The position numbers and the translations under genes were made by a program. Under the pieces are notes generated by a model. It searched no databases and was not told the DNA's origin. It worked only from the letters and a program-made list of their open reading frames with translations. Shown piece after piece: positions 32,345-39,911 of a DNA stretch of 42,380 nucleotides (positions are counted from its first letter, which is position 1; each line of letters opens with the position of its first letter). The DNA is from Oscillospiraceae bacterium (GTDB lineage: Bacteria; Bacillota; Clostridia; Oscillospirales; Oscillospiraceae), in the NCBI GenBank assembly GCA_017447645.1, contig JAFSNA010000126.1:1-42380 (forward strand). The letters run 5' to 3'.

Positions 32345-33274
32345 TCATGCCTGCTCGCCGGGCTTGCCGCGCCGCAGCATTTTATCCAGGCGGAAGCTGA
32401 GCGGGTACACGCCGATGAGGATGAAGATGACCAGCGCGTAGCGGAGCGTCCTCATCAGCAGACAGCCCTGCGTCCCCTCCGTGAAGACGGGGCCGAGCAC
32501 CAGCTTGAAGGCCGCGTTCAGCGCAAAGTACAGCGCCCCGCCGACGACCGTGCGCAGCAGCGCGATCCAGAGATTGTCCGTGTTCTCGAAGCGGACCAGC
32601 TTCTCCTCGAAGAAGCGGCCGGCGGTGAAGCCGATCAGCATGCCGTAGGAGCTGTAATAATCGTTCGTCGTGCAGTAGAACAGGCCCACGGAGCTGAACA
32701 CGATGAGGAGCAGATAAAAGACATATTTGTTCCGGGTCTTGTGCAGGACCAGCTCGGTAACGCCGAAGCAGGCCAGGCCCACGCCCCAGCCGACGAGCAC
32801 GTCCGTGGGCCAGTGCGCGCCGACGTAGCAGCGGCTGACGCCGCACAGCAGCGGCACGAAGACCGCGATCCAGACGAGCGCCCTTTTCCGCCTGTATTCA
32901 CAGGCCAGGGCCGGATACAGCGCGGTGCAGTTCGCGCTGTGACCGCTGGGGAAGGAATAGCCGTCGACCTCGCGCAGCATTTGGATCCTGTCCGAGGACC
33001 ACCAGGGCCGGACACGGGAGAAAATGTTTTTCAGCAGGCCGATCGAGACGTTGACCAGCAGCACCGCGACGCCCAGCCGCTCGCCCTTTTCCTTGTCGAT
33101 GCCCCAGAAAAGGAAGCCCATCACCGCGACGCAGACCATTTCTTCTCCCAGGAAGGAGAAGAAGTTGTTCAGATAAAAGAGGATCGTCTGCAGCACGGTG
33201 CCCGAGCCGAGCTGCTGCAGCCATACGATGAGGCTCTCTTCAAAGGGAAGATACCAGATGATGCCTTCACTCAT
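32345..33274 (-). CDS. PAP2-family phosphatase (membrane lipid phosphatase)
   Basis: This 309-residue membrane protein has all three phosphatase motifs: KNIFSRVRP (Lys82-Pro90), FPSGHS (PSGH at 109-112) and SRCYVGAHWPTD (Arg148, His154, Asp158). Enzymes of this type dephosphorylate undecaprenyl pyrophosphate, phosphatidic acid or phosphatidylglycerophosphate on the outer membrane leaflet. A C-terminal extension of about 130 residues adds several hydrophobic segments beyond the core domain. The ATG at 33274 has GGGAG about ten bases upstream; a GTG at 33283 is too close to that site. It is transcribed alone from a TTGAAA-16-TATAGT promoter. Confidence 0.93.
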   Translation of the reverse strand: MSEGIIWYLPFEESLIVWLQQLGSGTVLQTILFYLNNFFSFLGEEMVCVAVMGFLFWGIDKEKGERLGVAVLLVNVSIGLLKNIFSRVRPWWSSDRIQMLREVDGYSFPSGHSANCTALYPALACEYRRKRALVWIAVFVPLLCGVSRCYVGAHWPTDVLVGWGVGLACFGVTELVLHKTRNKYVFYLLLIVFSSVGLFYCTTNDYYSSYGMLIGFTAGRFFEEKLVRFENTDNLWIALLRTVVGGALYFALNAAFKLVLGPVFTEGTQGCLLMRTLRYALVIFILIGVYPLSFRLDKMLRRGKPGEQA

Positions 33275-33332
33275 GCGTGCCACGCTCCCGTTTCATGCTT
33301 TCGTTGCCGGCGCGAACGCCGTATCGCTTTTT

Positions 33333-33360
33333 ACTATATCACAAATACCGTTTTTTTCAA
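33333..33360 (-). promoter_or_regulatory. sigma-A promoter for the PAP2 gene
   Basis: On the minus strand, TTGAAA (33360-33355), 16 bp, TATAGT (33338-33333). Confidence 0.7.
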
Positions 33361-33398
33361 TTCGATCCTCGCGCGCTTTCTCTTTTTTCCATAATAAG

Positions 33399-33429
33399 GC
33401 CCGGGAAGACCTTCCCGGGCTTTGCTTTT
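33399..33429. terminator. terminator hairpin after the VWA gene
   Basis: GCCCGGGAA (33399-33407) pairs with TTCCCGGGC (33412-33420). A T-rich tail follows on the plus strand and a weaker one (CTTATTAT) on the minus strand. The only gene that reads into it is the VWA gene on the minus strand. Confidence 0.7.
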
Positions 33430-33479
33430 ATTTGATCTTCCCCGGGACGGCCGCCGGGTCGTCGGAGAGCGATCCGTTC

Positions 33480-34127
33480 TTATTCCCTGCGCTCGGCGTA
33501 GTCCGCGGCGATCGGCGCGCTCCAGTCCGGGCGGATCTCCCGGCAGCGGCGGACGCTGGAGACCGCCTCGCTGACCACCTTGAAGTTCAGCCCCGTCCCG
33601 GTGGGATCGCTCCGGTAGCGCACGGCGCGGTCCGGTCTGATGCCGAAGCTGCGCGCCGCGGCGATCGCGTCCATGTTCGCGCCGAGGAACAGGAACTCCC
33701 AGCCGTGCTTCTCCTGCTCGTGCTTCACCATGCGCTGCACCTCGGCGTAGCTGTATATGCGGCTGGCGTTCTCCAGGCCGTCGGTGGTGATCACGAAGAG
33801 CGTCTTTCCCGGGCGATCCTCCTCGCGGGCGTACTTGTGGACGGCGGCGATGTGGTGTACGGCGCCGCCGATCGCGTCGAGCAGCGCGGTGCAGCCGCCC
33901 GCGCGGTACTGCCGATCCGTCATGGGCTCGACCTTCTTCACGTCCACGCGGTCGTACAGGACCGTGCTCTCCTGGTTGAAGAGCACGGCGGAGAGCAGCG
34001 CCTCGCCCTCCTCCTTTTTCTGCTTTTCCACCATGGCGTTGAAGCCGCCGATGGTGTCGTCCTCCAGCCCGGCCATGGAGCCGCTGCGATCGAGGATGAA
34101 TACGATTTCGGTGAGATCCTTGTTCAT
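33480..34127 (-). CDS. VWA domain protein (TerY-like)
   Basis: This 215-residue von Willebrand factor A domain has the metal-binding (MIDAS) motif DRSGSMAG at 13-20, a GGCTALLDAIGG threonine motif and a TTDGLENAS aspartate motif. Sequence and size resemble TerY-like cytoplasmic VWA proteins, which are linked in other genomes to tellurite-resistance-type or phosphorylation-based stress modules. There is no signal peptide or membrane segment. GGAAAGGGG precedes the ATG. It lies 81 bases downstream of the macro-domain gene and may be cotranscribed with it. No kinase, phosphatase or TerD gene is nearby. Confidence 0.88.
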   Translation of the reverse strand: MNKDLTEIVFILDRSGSMAGLEDDTIGGFNAMVEKQKKEEGEALLSAVLFNQESTVLYDRVDVKKVEPMTDRQYRAGGCTALLDAIGGAVHHIAAVHKYAREEDRPGKTLFVITTDGLENASRIYSYAEVQRMVKHEQEKHGWEFLFLGANMDAIAAARSFGIRPDRAVRYRSDPTGTGLNFKVVSEAVSSVRRCREIRPDWSAPIAADYAERRE

Positions 34128-34208
34128 AAGAAATTCCCCTTTCCTTTTGTTGTGGCTATACCATACCATAAGGAAAGGGGGATTCGGTCAACCGGGCGTT
34201 GACCTTTT

Positions 34209-35318
34209 TCAGGCCTTGAGCCCCGTCTTGAGCAGAGGCAGGCCGCAGTCGCTCAGCGCCTCGTTGATGAAGCTGACGCTGTAGATCTTCCGCTCGATAT
34301 AGTACTGGACGGCCAGATCCGCCCGGCTGCTGCGCGTCAGGGCATAGCCCGCCTTTCCCAGCAGCTTCTGCGTCCCCTCGAGATCGAGCTGCAGCCCGAT
34401 CGCCAGCTGGATGGCCGTGCTCTTGGTCGGCTGATAGTCCCGGTTGTGCAGGATCTTGCTGAAGAGCTGCTTGGAGACCTCTGCACGTTTATATACCTCG
34501 GAGTCCTTGCCGCTGCGCTGCTTGAGCAGCTCCAGCAGGTATTCGGAAAAGCTGCTCTCGGGCCGGCCGTACTTTTCGTCCGACGCGGCCGGACGGGACG
34601 CTTTCTTCGCAGCGAGAGGCGCGCTTTCCGCCCACTGCGGGGCGGGATTCGCCGCGGAGGGCGGGGCCGCCGCGCAGGCGTCGAAGACTCGTTCTTCCTG
34701 CTGCCGGCGCCCGGCCTCCCGCCGTCTGAGGTCCCCGCGTGCGGAGACGTTCGGCGCCGCGTCGACGCGGTACTCCCATGCGGTCCGCTCGTCGACGTAA
34801 CGGTCGTCGATGTAGCTTTTCAGATCGTCGAAGAGAGCTCCGGCCTTGTCGAAGGCCTCGGCGTTGAAGAGCACCAGATAGATCTGCATCTCGCGCTTGA
34901 GCAGGAAATCCGTGAAGGCGCGGATCGCGACCGAAAGCGCGGTCTCGTGCGGGAAGCCATAGGTCCCGGCCGCCATCAGCGGGAAGGCGACGGAGCGGCA
35001 GCGCAGCTTCGCCGCGAGCTTCAGCGCGGAATCGTAGGCCTCGCGCAGCAGCGCTTCCTCGCCGTGGCGGCCGTCGATCCAGGCGGGGCTGACCGTGTGC
35101 AGCACGTATCTGGCCGGGAGGGCAAAGGCGGGCGTGGCGGCGCAGCGGCCGACTTCGATCGCGCCGATCCTTTTGCGCGCCGCGAGCAGCTTTTCTCCGG
35201 CGGCAGCGTGGATGGCCCAGTCCGTCCCGCCGCCGATCTCCGGCTCGGGATTGGCGGTGTTGACGATGGCGTCGGCCTTGACTTTCGTGATGTCGTTCCG
35301 GATGATCTCAAAGGGCAT
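34209..35318 (-). CDS. macro domain protein with C-terminal helix-turn-helix-like domain
   Basis: This 369-residue protein begins with a macro domain (about 1-170): ANPEPEIGGGTDWAIHAAAG is the ADP-ribose-binding loop and FPLMAAGTYGFPHE the second phosphate loop. A low-complexity, charged and Ala/Pro-rich linker (about 185-255) leads to a helical C-terminal domain (about 260-365). Its KRAEVSKQLFSKILHNRDYQP region looks like an XRE-type helix-turn-helix. It may read ADP-ribose or its derivatives and bind DNA or a partner. The gene diverges from an alpha/beta hydrolase through superimposed promoters and precedes the VWA gene. Confidence 0.88.
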   Translation of the reverse strand: MPFEIIRNDITKVKADAIVNTANPEPEIGGGTDWAIHAAAGEKLLAARKRIGAIEVGRCAATPAFALPARYVLHTVSPAWIDGRHGEEALLREAYDSALKLAAKLRCRSVAFPLMAAGTYGFPHETALSVAIRAFTDFLLKREMQIYLVLFNAEAFDKAGALFDDLKSYIDDRYVDERTAWEYRVDAAPNVSARGDLRRREAGRRQQEERVFDACAAAPPSAANPAPQWAESAPLAAKKASRPAASDEKYGRPESSFSEYLLELLKQRSGKDSEVYKRAEVSKQLFSKILHNRDYQPTKSTAIQLAIGLQLDLEGTQKLLGKAGYALTRSSRADLAVQYYIERKIYSVSFINEALSDCGLPLLKTGLKA

Positions 35319-35392
35319 GAGCGTCGCCTTCTTTCTTCCGGCCGGCGGGAAACGGGACCGCGCCGCGGCCGGCCTTCTGTCTTCTGTAAGGT

Positions 35393-35421
35393 ACTATATT
35401 GACAAATCGGGACGATGTCAA
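35393..35421 (-). promoter_or_regulatory. sigma-A promoter for the macro-domain gene, superimposed on the opposing promoter
   Basis: On the minus strand, TTGACA (35421-35416), 17 bp, TATAGT (35398-35393). Its spacer contains the whole -35 box of the plus-strand promoter. The two -35 boxes are the core of a perfect 9-bp inverted repeat (35396-35404 and 35416-35424). Confidence 0.85.
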
Positions 35422-35427
35422 TATGCT
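35399..35427 (+). promoter_or_regulatory. sigma-A promoter for the alpha/beta hydrolase gene, superimposed on the opposing promoter
   Basis: TTGACA (35399-35404), 17 bp, TATGCT (35422-35427). Its -35 abuts the opposing -10, and its -10 abuts the opposing -35, so only one polymerase could occupy the site at a time. Confidence 0.85.
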
Positions 35428-35510
35428 GACGGCGTAAGCTTGTGCAGGCCGCTCCCGGAGGGAAAACGCAAACCCCGCGAGCGGCGCGGAGGCAGAAAGG
35501 AGACGGAAAG

Positions 35511-36413
35511 ATGATCATACCGCAGGAGGTGCTGGACTATCGGGCCATGCAGCGCGGTCGGGAGGCCGAGCGTATGGCAAACGGGCGCGGCGAGCTGTTC
35601 CGCGAAGGACTGAGAGAAATATACGACCTTCCCTACCGCGGCGACGGGAACGCGCGGCACACGCTGGACGTGATCCGGCCCGACACGGACGAGGTCCTCC
35701 CGGTCGTCATCGAGATCCACGGCGGCGCCTATATCGGCTGTGAGAAGAACATCAACCGGCTCCACGCCCGCTGGTACGCCCGGCACGGCTTCGCCGTCGT
35801 CAACGGCGACTATACGCTCCACCCGGAGGGGGACTTCCCCACCGTGATGGGCGAGCTCGCCGACATCGTCAGGTGGGTCTGCGCGCATGCCGAAGCGTAT
35901 GCGCTGGATCCGGCGCACATCTGCATGAGCGGGGATTCCGCCGGCGGGCATTTGGTTTTGCTCTACGCCATGCTGCAGGGAAATAAGGCGCTGCAGCGGC
36001 GCTTCGGCGTCTCGCTCGAAGCGGAACGGGTCAAGGCCGTCGCGGCGACCTGCCCCGCGTTCCGTCTCCTCACCGGGGACGACGAGGAGGCGGAGCTGTC
36101 CTCCCTCATCCCGCTGATGTACCCCGAGGGGATCGACCGGGAACGGCTGCGCGATCTCGATATCACGCGGCTGTGCCGGGAAAGCCGCTTTCCGCCGGTC
36201 ATCGTCATCACGACCCCCGGCGACGAGCTGCTGTACGAAGAGGACCTTCGGCTGGAAGCGGCTCTGGAGAGCTCCGGGCGGGAATACGCGTTCCTCTCGT
36301 ATGAGCGGGAAACCCATCCGCTGGGCCATGTTTTCAATGTGCTTTTCCCGGAATTCGAGGAGAGCGTCAAAGCCAACACGGACATTCTGGAGTTCTTCCG
36401 TGACCACAAATAA
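35511..36413 (+). CDS. alpha/beta hydrolase (hormone-sensitive-lipase-like)
   Basis: This 300-residue serine hydrolase has the oxyanion-hole HGG motif (70-72), the nucleophile in GDSAGG (Ser143) and a C-terminal THPLGHVF segment holding the likely catalytic His. An acidic residue in VITTPGDELLYEED is the likely third member of the triad. No signal peptide is present. Carboxylesterase activity on small acyl esters is expected; deacetylation of sugars or ADP-ribose derivatives is conceivable given the divergent macro-domain gene, but that is speculation. The ATG at 35511 follows AAAGGAG; the frame is open further upstream across the promoter and is not coding there. Confidence 0.88.
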   Translation: MIIPQEVLDYRAMQRGREAERMANGRGELFREGLREIYDLPYRGDGNARHTLDVIRPDTDEVLPVVIEIHGGAYIGCEKNINRLHARWYARHGFAVVNGDYTLHPEGDFPTVMGELADIVRWVCAHAEAYALDPAHICMSGDSAGGHLVLLYAMLQGNKALQRRFGVSLEAERVKAVAATCPAFRLLTGDDEEAELSSLIPLMYPEGIDRERLRDLDITRLCRESRFPPVIVITTPGDELLYEEDLRLEAALESSGREYAFLSYERETHPLGHVFNVLFPEFEESVKANTDILEFFRDHK

Positions 36414-36420
36414 GAGAGAG

Positions 36421-36463
36421 AAAAAAGGACGGCTCCCGGAGCATCAAGCTCCGGGAGCTGTCC
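36421..36463 (-). terminator. intrinsic terminator of the oxidoreductase/GH1/hexokinase operon
   Basis: GCTCCCGGAGC (36432-36442) pairs with GCTCCGGGAGC (36448-36458), extended by GGAC/GTCC outside a mismatch. A run of six T follows on the minus strand. It ends transcription coming from the nitroreductase gene and separates it from the convergent hydrolase gene. Confidence 0.9.
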
Positions 36464-36506
36464 TGTCATGCGGGCACGGCGGCCCTTTCCCGATCCGGGA
36501 AGCGGA

Positions 36507-36998
36507 TCAGCAGAAATGGATCCTGCTCTCGTCGTAACGATCCTGCTGGGGACGCGTCTCGGCGGGATAGCCCAGCGGAAAGAGCGCAAAGGCCCGCAGC
36601 CCCTGCGGGATCTGCAGGATCTTTTCGACCGCGCTCATGCAGTTCTCCTGCGGCGCGATGCCCATCCACACGCCGCCGAGCCCCAGCTCGGCGCAGCTCA
36701 GCCACAGGTTCTCCATGGCGATGCTCATGTCGATCAGCGCATAGGACGGCGCCTTGATCGCCTCGCGGTAGACGGGGACGATGACCACCGGCGCCTGCGC
36801 GGCATAGTGGGAATAGGGCGTGACCTCGGACAGGGCCCGGATCTTCTCGCGGTCCGTGACCACATAGAATTCCCAGGGCTGCTGATTGCCGGCGGAGGGC
36901 GCCGCCATCGCCGCGCGCAGCAGGGCAAGGATCTTCTCCTTTTCGACGGGGCGATCCTGGTAGCGGCGGACACTGATACGTTCAAAAACAGCTTTCAT
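36507..36998 (-). CDS. nitroreductase family protein
   Basis: This 163-residue FMN-dependent oxidoreductase has the family's SVRRYQDRPV start, AAPSAGNQQPWEFYVV (FMN-binding) and the GLGGVWMGI segment, with the C-terminal ALFPLGYPAE block. It should reduce nitro groups, quinones or other electrophiles with NAD(P)H; the true substrate is not evident. The ATG at 36998 has GGAGGAAGC directly upstream and lies 11 bases from the hexokinase stop. It is the last gene of a long operon of sugar-oxidoreductase and glycosidase genes, an unusual place for this family. Confidence 0.92.
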   Translation of the reverse strand: MKAVFERISVRRYQDRPVEKEKILALLRAAMAAPSAGNQQPWEFYVVTDREKIRALSEVTPYSHYAAQAPVVIVPVYREAIKAPSYALIDMSIAMENLWLSCAELGLGGVWMGIAPQENCMSAVEKILQIPQGLRAFALFPLGYPAETRPQQDRYDESRIHFC

Positions 36999-37009
36999 GC
37001 TTCCTCCGA

Positions 37010-38254
37010 TCATCCGGCGTTGATGAGCGCGCCGATCGCCGTGCCGATGAGCGTCGAGTGCTCCATCGTGACATAGTCCGGCTTTCTCCCGGCGCAGTAT
37101 TCTTCCATGAACGAGAAAAAGGGCTTGCGGAAGGCGGCGCTTTTGAGGAACACCGAGCCGTCTGCGGAGACGGTCATCGCACCGCCGCGCGGCAGCGTCT
37201 CGTCCGCCGCCGCGGCGAGCGAGAGCGCGATATGCTTGGCCGCGCGGGCAAAGACCGCGCGGACGATCTCGCGCGCCGCCAGCGCGTCTCCTTCTTCGGC
37301 AAATACGCCCGCCTCGGCCGCGCCCGACGCGAAAGCGTCCATCTGCGGCGTCGTAAACTCCTCCGCGCGCAGCAGCGCATCGCGTGTTTTCTCCGTGAAC
37401 AGGCCCCGTTCAGCGGCCGCGCGCAGCGCAAAGCCGCAGAGCTTGCCGAGATAGCCGCCCGCCACGATCTTCTCCTCCGGGTAGACGCCGGGCGAGAGCG
37501 TGTCGGCGTCCATCAGGCGGTCGAGCTCGGTCCGGTCCGGCGAGAGGAAGCCGCCGCTCTCCATCGCGACGATCATGCGGCCCTCGCCCTCGATGCCGAG
37601 ACTTCTGCGCTCCATCTGACAGCAGATATTGGTGCCGGTGCCCACGATCAGACCCATAAGGCCGTCGGCTTTCGCCCCGACCGACCGCGCGCTGAGCAGC
37701 ACGGCCGTCGTGTCGTTGATCGCCTTGAAGCAGGCCTCCGGCATGTCCAGCGTCTCTCTGAGGTCGCGGCAGATCGCCCGTCCGCGATAGCCGGTGATGT
37801 CGATCTCCTTGGTGAAGTGGTGGATCAGCCCGTCCCCCTCCGGCGTGATCGTCGTGGGGAAGGAGATGCACAGACCCAGCTTGTCGGTATGGCGCAGAAG
37901 CGGACGGACGCAGTCGGCGGTGAAGGCGAGGAACTCCTCCCAGCGCATGGCCCCGTTCTTTCCCGGAGACGGCCGGCTGCTGTACTCCTCCAGACGGGCG
38001 CCCTCGGCGCGGATGCTCACGAGCGCCGTGCGGAAGTTCGTCCCGCCGAAATCGACGGCGGCGGCCAGATCGCCCGGCTTCAGCCGGCCCTGCGCCGACA
38101 GATAGGTCGGGATCATGGCGAGCGTGCCGCCCCGGCGGGCGGCGCCGCGCGCCATCTCGGCGCGGAAGGCGCGGGAGAAGCTCTCACGATCCGTCTGATT
38201 CGGCCCGATCCCCGTCGCCTCGATAAAGCTTTTGACGGCGTTTTCGGCGGTCAT
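37010..38254 (-). CDS. hexokinase, eukaryote-like type
   Basis: This 414-residue protein belongs to the hexokinase family common in eukaryotes, not the ROK or GlcK glucokinases usual in Bacillota. The phosphate-1 motif VDFGGTNFRTALV is near residue 65-77. SFPTTITPEGDG matches the sugar-binding loop, KAINDTTAVLL carries the catalytic Asp, and VGTGTNICC matches the phosphate-2 region. It would phosphorylate glucose or a related hexose at O6. Its start overlaps the ABM-fold gene's stop (ATGA), and nitroreductase follows after 11 bases. It is the likely sink for the sugar released by the GH1 enzyme in the same operon. Confidence 0.88.
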   Translation of the reverse strand: MTAENAVKSFIEATGIGPNQTDRESFSRAFRAEMARGAARRGGTLAMIPTYLSAQGRLKPGDLAAAVDFGGTNFRTALVSIRAEGARLEEYSSRPSPGKNGAMRWEEFLAFTADCVRPLLRHTDKLGLCISFPTTITPEGDGLIHHFTKEIDITGYRGRAICRDLRETLDMPEACFKAINDTTAVLLSARSVGAKADGLMGLIVGTGTNICCQMERRSLGIEGEGRMIVAMESGGFLSPDRTELDRLMDADTLSPGVYPEEKIVAGGYLGKLCGFALRAAAERGLFTEKTRDALLRAEEFTTPQMDAFASGAAEAGVFAEEGDALAAREIVRAVFARAAKHIALSLAAAADETLPRGGAMTVSADGSVFLKSAAFRKPFFSFMEEYCAGRKPDYVTMEHSTLIGTAIGALINAG

Positions 38255-38538
38255 ATGATCGGATCCTCGTAGCGTTCGGCCACGGCCTTGCCGTCATAGT
38301 ACTTTTTCAGCGCCTTGAAGTCCACGGCGAAATGCGGATAGCTCAGGTGCTCCCGGGCGGCCTCGGCGTCGGCGAAGCACTCGAAGAGCGTGAGCACACG
38401 CTCCTCCGCGTTCCAGAAGGCCGTGTATTCGACGCAGCCGGGCTCGGCGCGGGTCGCCAGGATGCATTTCTTCAAATCGGCAAGATACTGCTCTTCCACG
38501 CCCGGCAGGATCTTGAACTTCACTACGATCTTAACCAT
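38251..38538 (-). CDS. antibiotic biosynthesis monooxygenase (ABM)-fold protein, YgiN-like
   Basis: This 95-residue protein is one dimeric alpha+beta barrel (ABM) domain: VKFKILPGVEEQYLADL, EPGCVEYTAFWNAEE, FECFADAEAAREHLSYPHF. Relatives include quinol monooxygenases, heme-degrading enzymes and autoinducer-2 or sugar-processing proteins, so the chemistry is open. GGAGGAG precedes the ATG, which overlaps the end of the GH1 gene by eight bases, while its stop overlaps the hexokinase start. That tight coupling argues for a role in the sugar pathway rather than antibiotic metabolism. Confidence 0.88.
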   Translation of the reverse strand: MVKIVVKFKILPGVEEQYLADLKKCILATRAEPGCVEYTAFWNAEERVLTLFECFADAEAAREHLSYPHFAVDFKALKKYYDGKAVAERYEDPII

Positions 38539-39895
38539 GCTGCGCCTCCTCCGGCAATGCGTTTTGTCTGATCAGCGCGGCGTACCATTTGCCGCTGTCC
38601 TTGATAATGCGTTTCTGCGTGGGATAATCGACGTAGGTCATGCCGAAGCGTTTTTCATAGCCCAGAGCCCATTCGAAGTTGTCGAACGAGGACCAGACCA
38701 GATAGCCCCGGACGTCCGCGCCGTCCTCGATGGCACGGTGCAGCGCGCGCAGATGCGCCCGCAGATAGGCGATGCGGCGCGCGTCGTGGACCTCGCCGTC
38801 GGGCGAGACGACGTCGTCGAAGGCGGCCCCGTTTTCGGTCACGATGATCTTTTGGCCGTAATCGCGCCAGCAGCGCATCAGGTCGTCGTAGAAGCCCTCC
38901 GGGCAGATCGGCCAGCCCATGGCGGTATACTCTCTGTCCGCCGGGCGGACGGAACGCACGCACAGCGGCCAGCGATCCTCGCCCTCGCCGATGAAATAGC
39001 TGTAATAATAGTTCAGCCCCAGAAAATCCGTCGGACGGGAGATCAGCTCCATATCCCCCCGGCGGATCTCGGGAAGGACGATCCCCTTGCCGCGGTACCA
39101 GCGCTGCATGTCCTCCGGATAGGCGCCGCGGAACAGCGCGTCGAGGAACCAGCGGTTCCAGCAGCCGTCCCAGCGGACGGCCGCCGCTCTGTCCGCCTCG
39201 TCGGACGTCAGCGGGTAGTGGAAGGGCAGATAGTTGGTGATGCCGATCTCGCCCTCCGCGCCGGAGGCTCGAAACGCGTCGACCATCAGGCCGTGCGCCC
39301 GCAGCAGGTTGTGCGCGGCGAGCAGCGCGGAGGAGAAGTCTCTCTGCCCGGGGGCGTGCTTGCCGTCCCAGTAGCCGTGATAGGCGTGGATCTGCGGCTC
39401 AAGGATCGTTCCCCAGCAGGGCACCTCGTGCGGGAAGCTGCGGAAGATCAGCTCGGCGAGCTCGGCAAGCCAGGCCGCCGTGTCGCGGTTGAGCCAGCCG
39501 CCGCGCTCCTGCAGGCACTGCGGAAGATCCCAGTGGTACAGCATGATGAAGGGCTTGACGCCCTGTTCGAGCATCGCGTCGACCACGCGGCGGTAGAAGT
39601 CCAGGCCCTTTTGATTGACCGCGCCGTGCCCTTCCGGGATCACGCGCGGCCAGGAGATGGAGATGCGCTGCGTCTGCAGGCCGAGCTGCGCCATGATCTT
39701 CGCGTCCTCGGCGTAGCGGTGGTAAAAGTCGCAGGCCACGTCGCCGTTGTCGAAATGCGCGACGTTCCCGGGCGTGCGGCAGAAACGGTCCCAGATGCTC
39801 TCGCTCTTGCCGTCCTCGTTCCACGCACCCTCGATCTGAAAGGACGCCGCCGAGGCGCCCCAGAGGAAGCCCTCGGGAAATCTCAGTTCGCCCAT
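38531..39895 (-). CDS. glycoside hydrolase family 1 (beta-glucosidase-like) with altered NEP motif
   Basis: This 454-residue GH1 enzyme is complete: FPEGFLWGASAASFQIEGA at the start, HWDLPQCLQERGGW in the middle, the nucleophile in IVTENGAAFDD (Glu354), and a C-terminal SSFDNFEWALGYEKRFGM. The acid/base motif, usually TFNEP, reads TILEP here (Leu165-Glu166-Pro167). The glutamate is kept, but the Asn that normally binds the sugar 2-hydroxyl is Leu. This suggests a changed substrate or mechanism. The ATG at 39895 follows GGAGGGA. It has no signal peptide, so the glycoside is hydrolysed inside the cell. It lies 16 bases from the preceding oxidoreductase gene. Confidence 0.93.
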   Translation of the reverse strand: MGELRFPEGFLWGASAASFQIEGAWNEDGKSESIWDRFCRTPGNVAHFDNGDVACDFYHRYAEDAKIMAQLGLQTQRISISWPRVIPEGHGAVNQKGLDFYRRVVDAMLEQGVKPFIMLYHWDLPQCLQERGGWLNRDTAAWLAELAELIFRSFPHEVPCWGTILEPQIHAYHGYWDGKHAPGQRDFSSALLAAHNLLRAHGLMVDAFRASGAEGEIGITNYLPFHYPLTSDEADRAAAVRWDGCWNRWFLDALFRGAYPEDMQRWYRGKGIVLPEIRRGDMELISRPTDFLGLNYYYSYFIGEGEDRWPLCVRSVRPADREYTAMGWPICPEGFYDDLMRCWRDYGQKIIVTENGAAFDDVVSPDGEVHDARRIAYLRAHLRALHRAIEDGADVRGYLVWSSFDNFEWALGYEKRFGMTYVDYPTQKRIIKDSGKWYAALIRQNALPEEAQHG

Positions 39896-39911
39896 CGTTC
39901 CCTCCGTGTGT

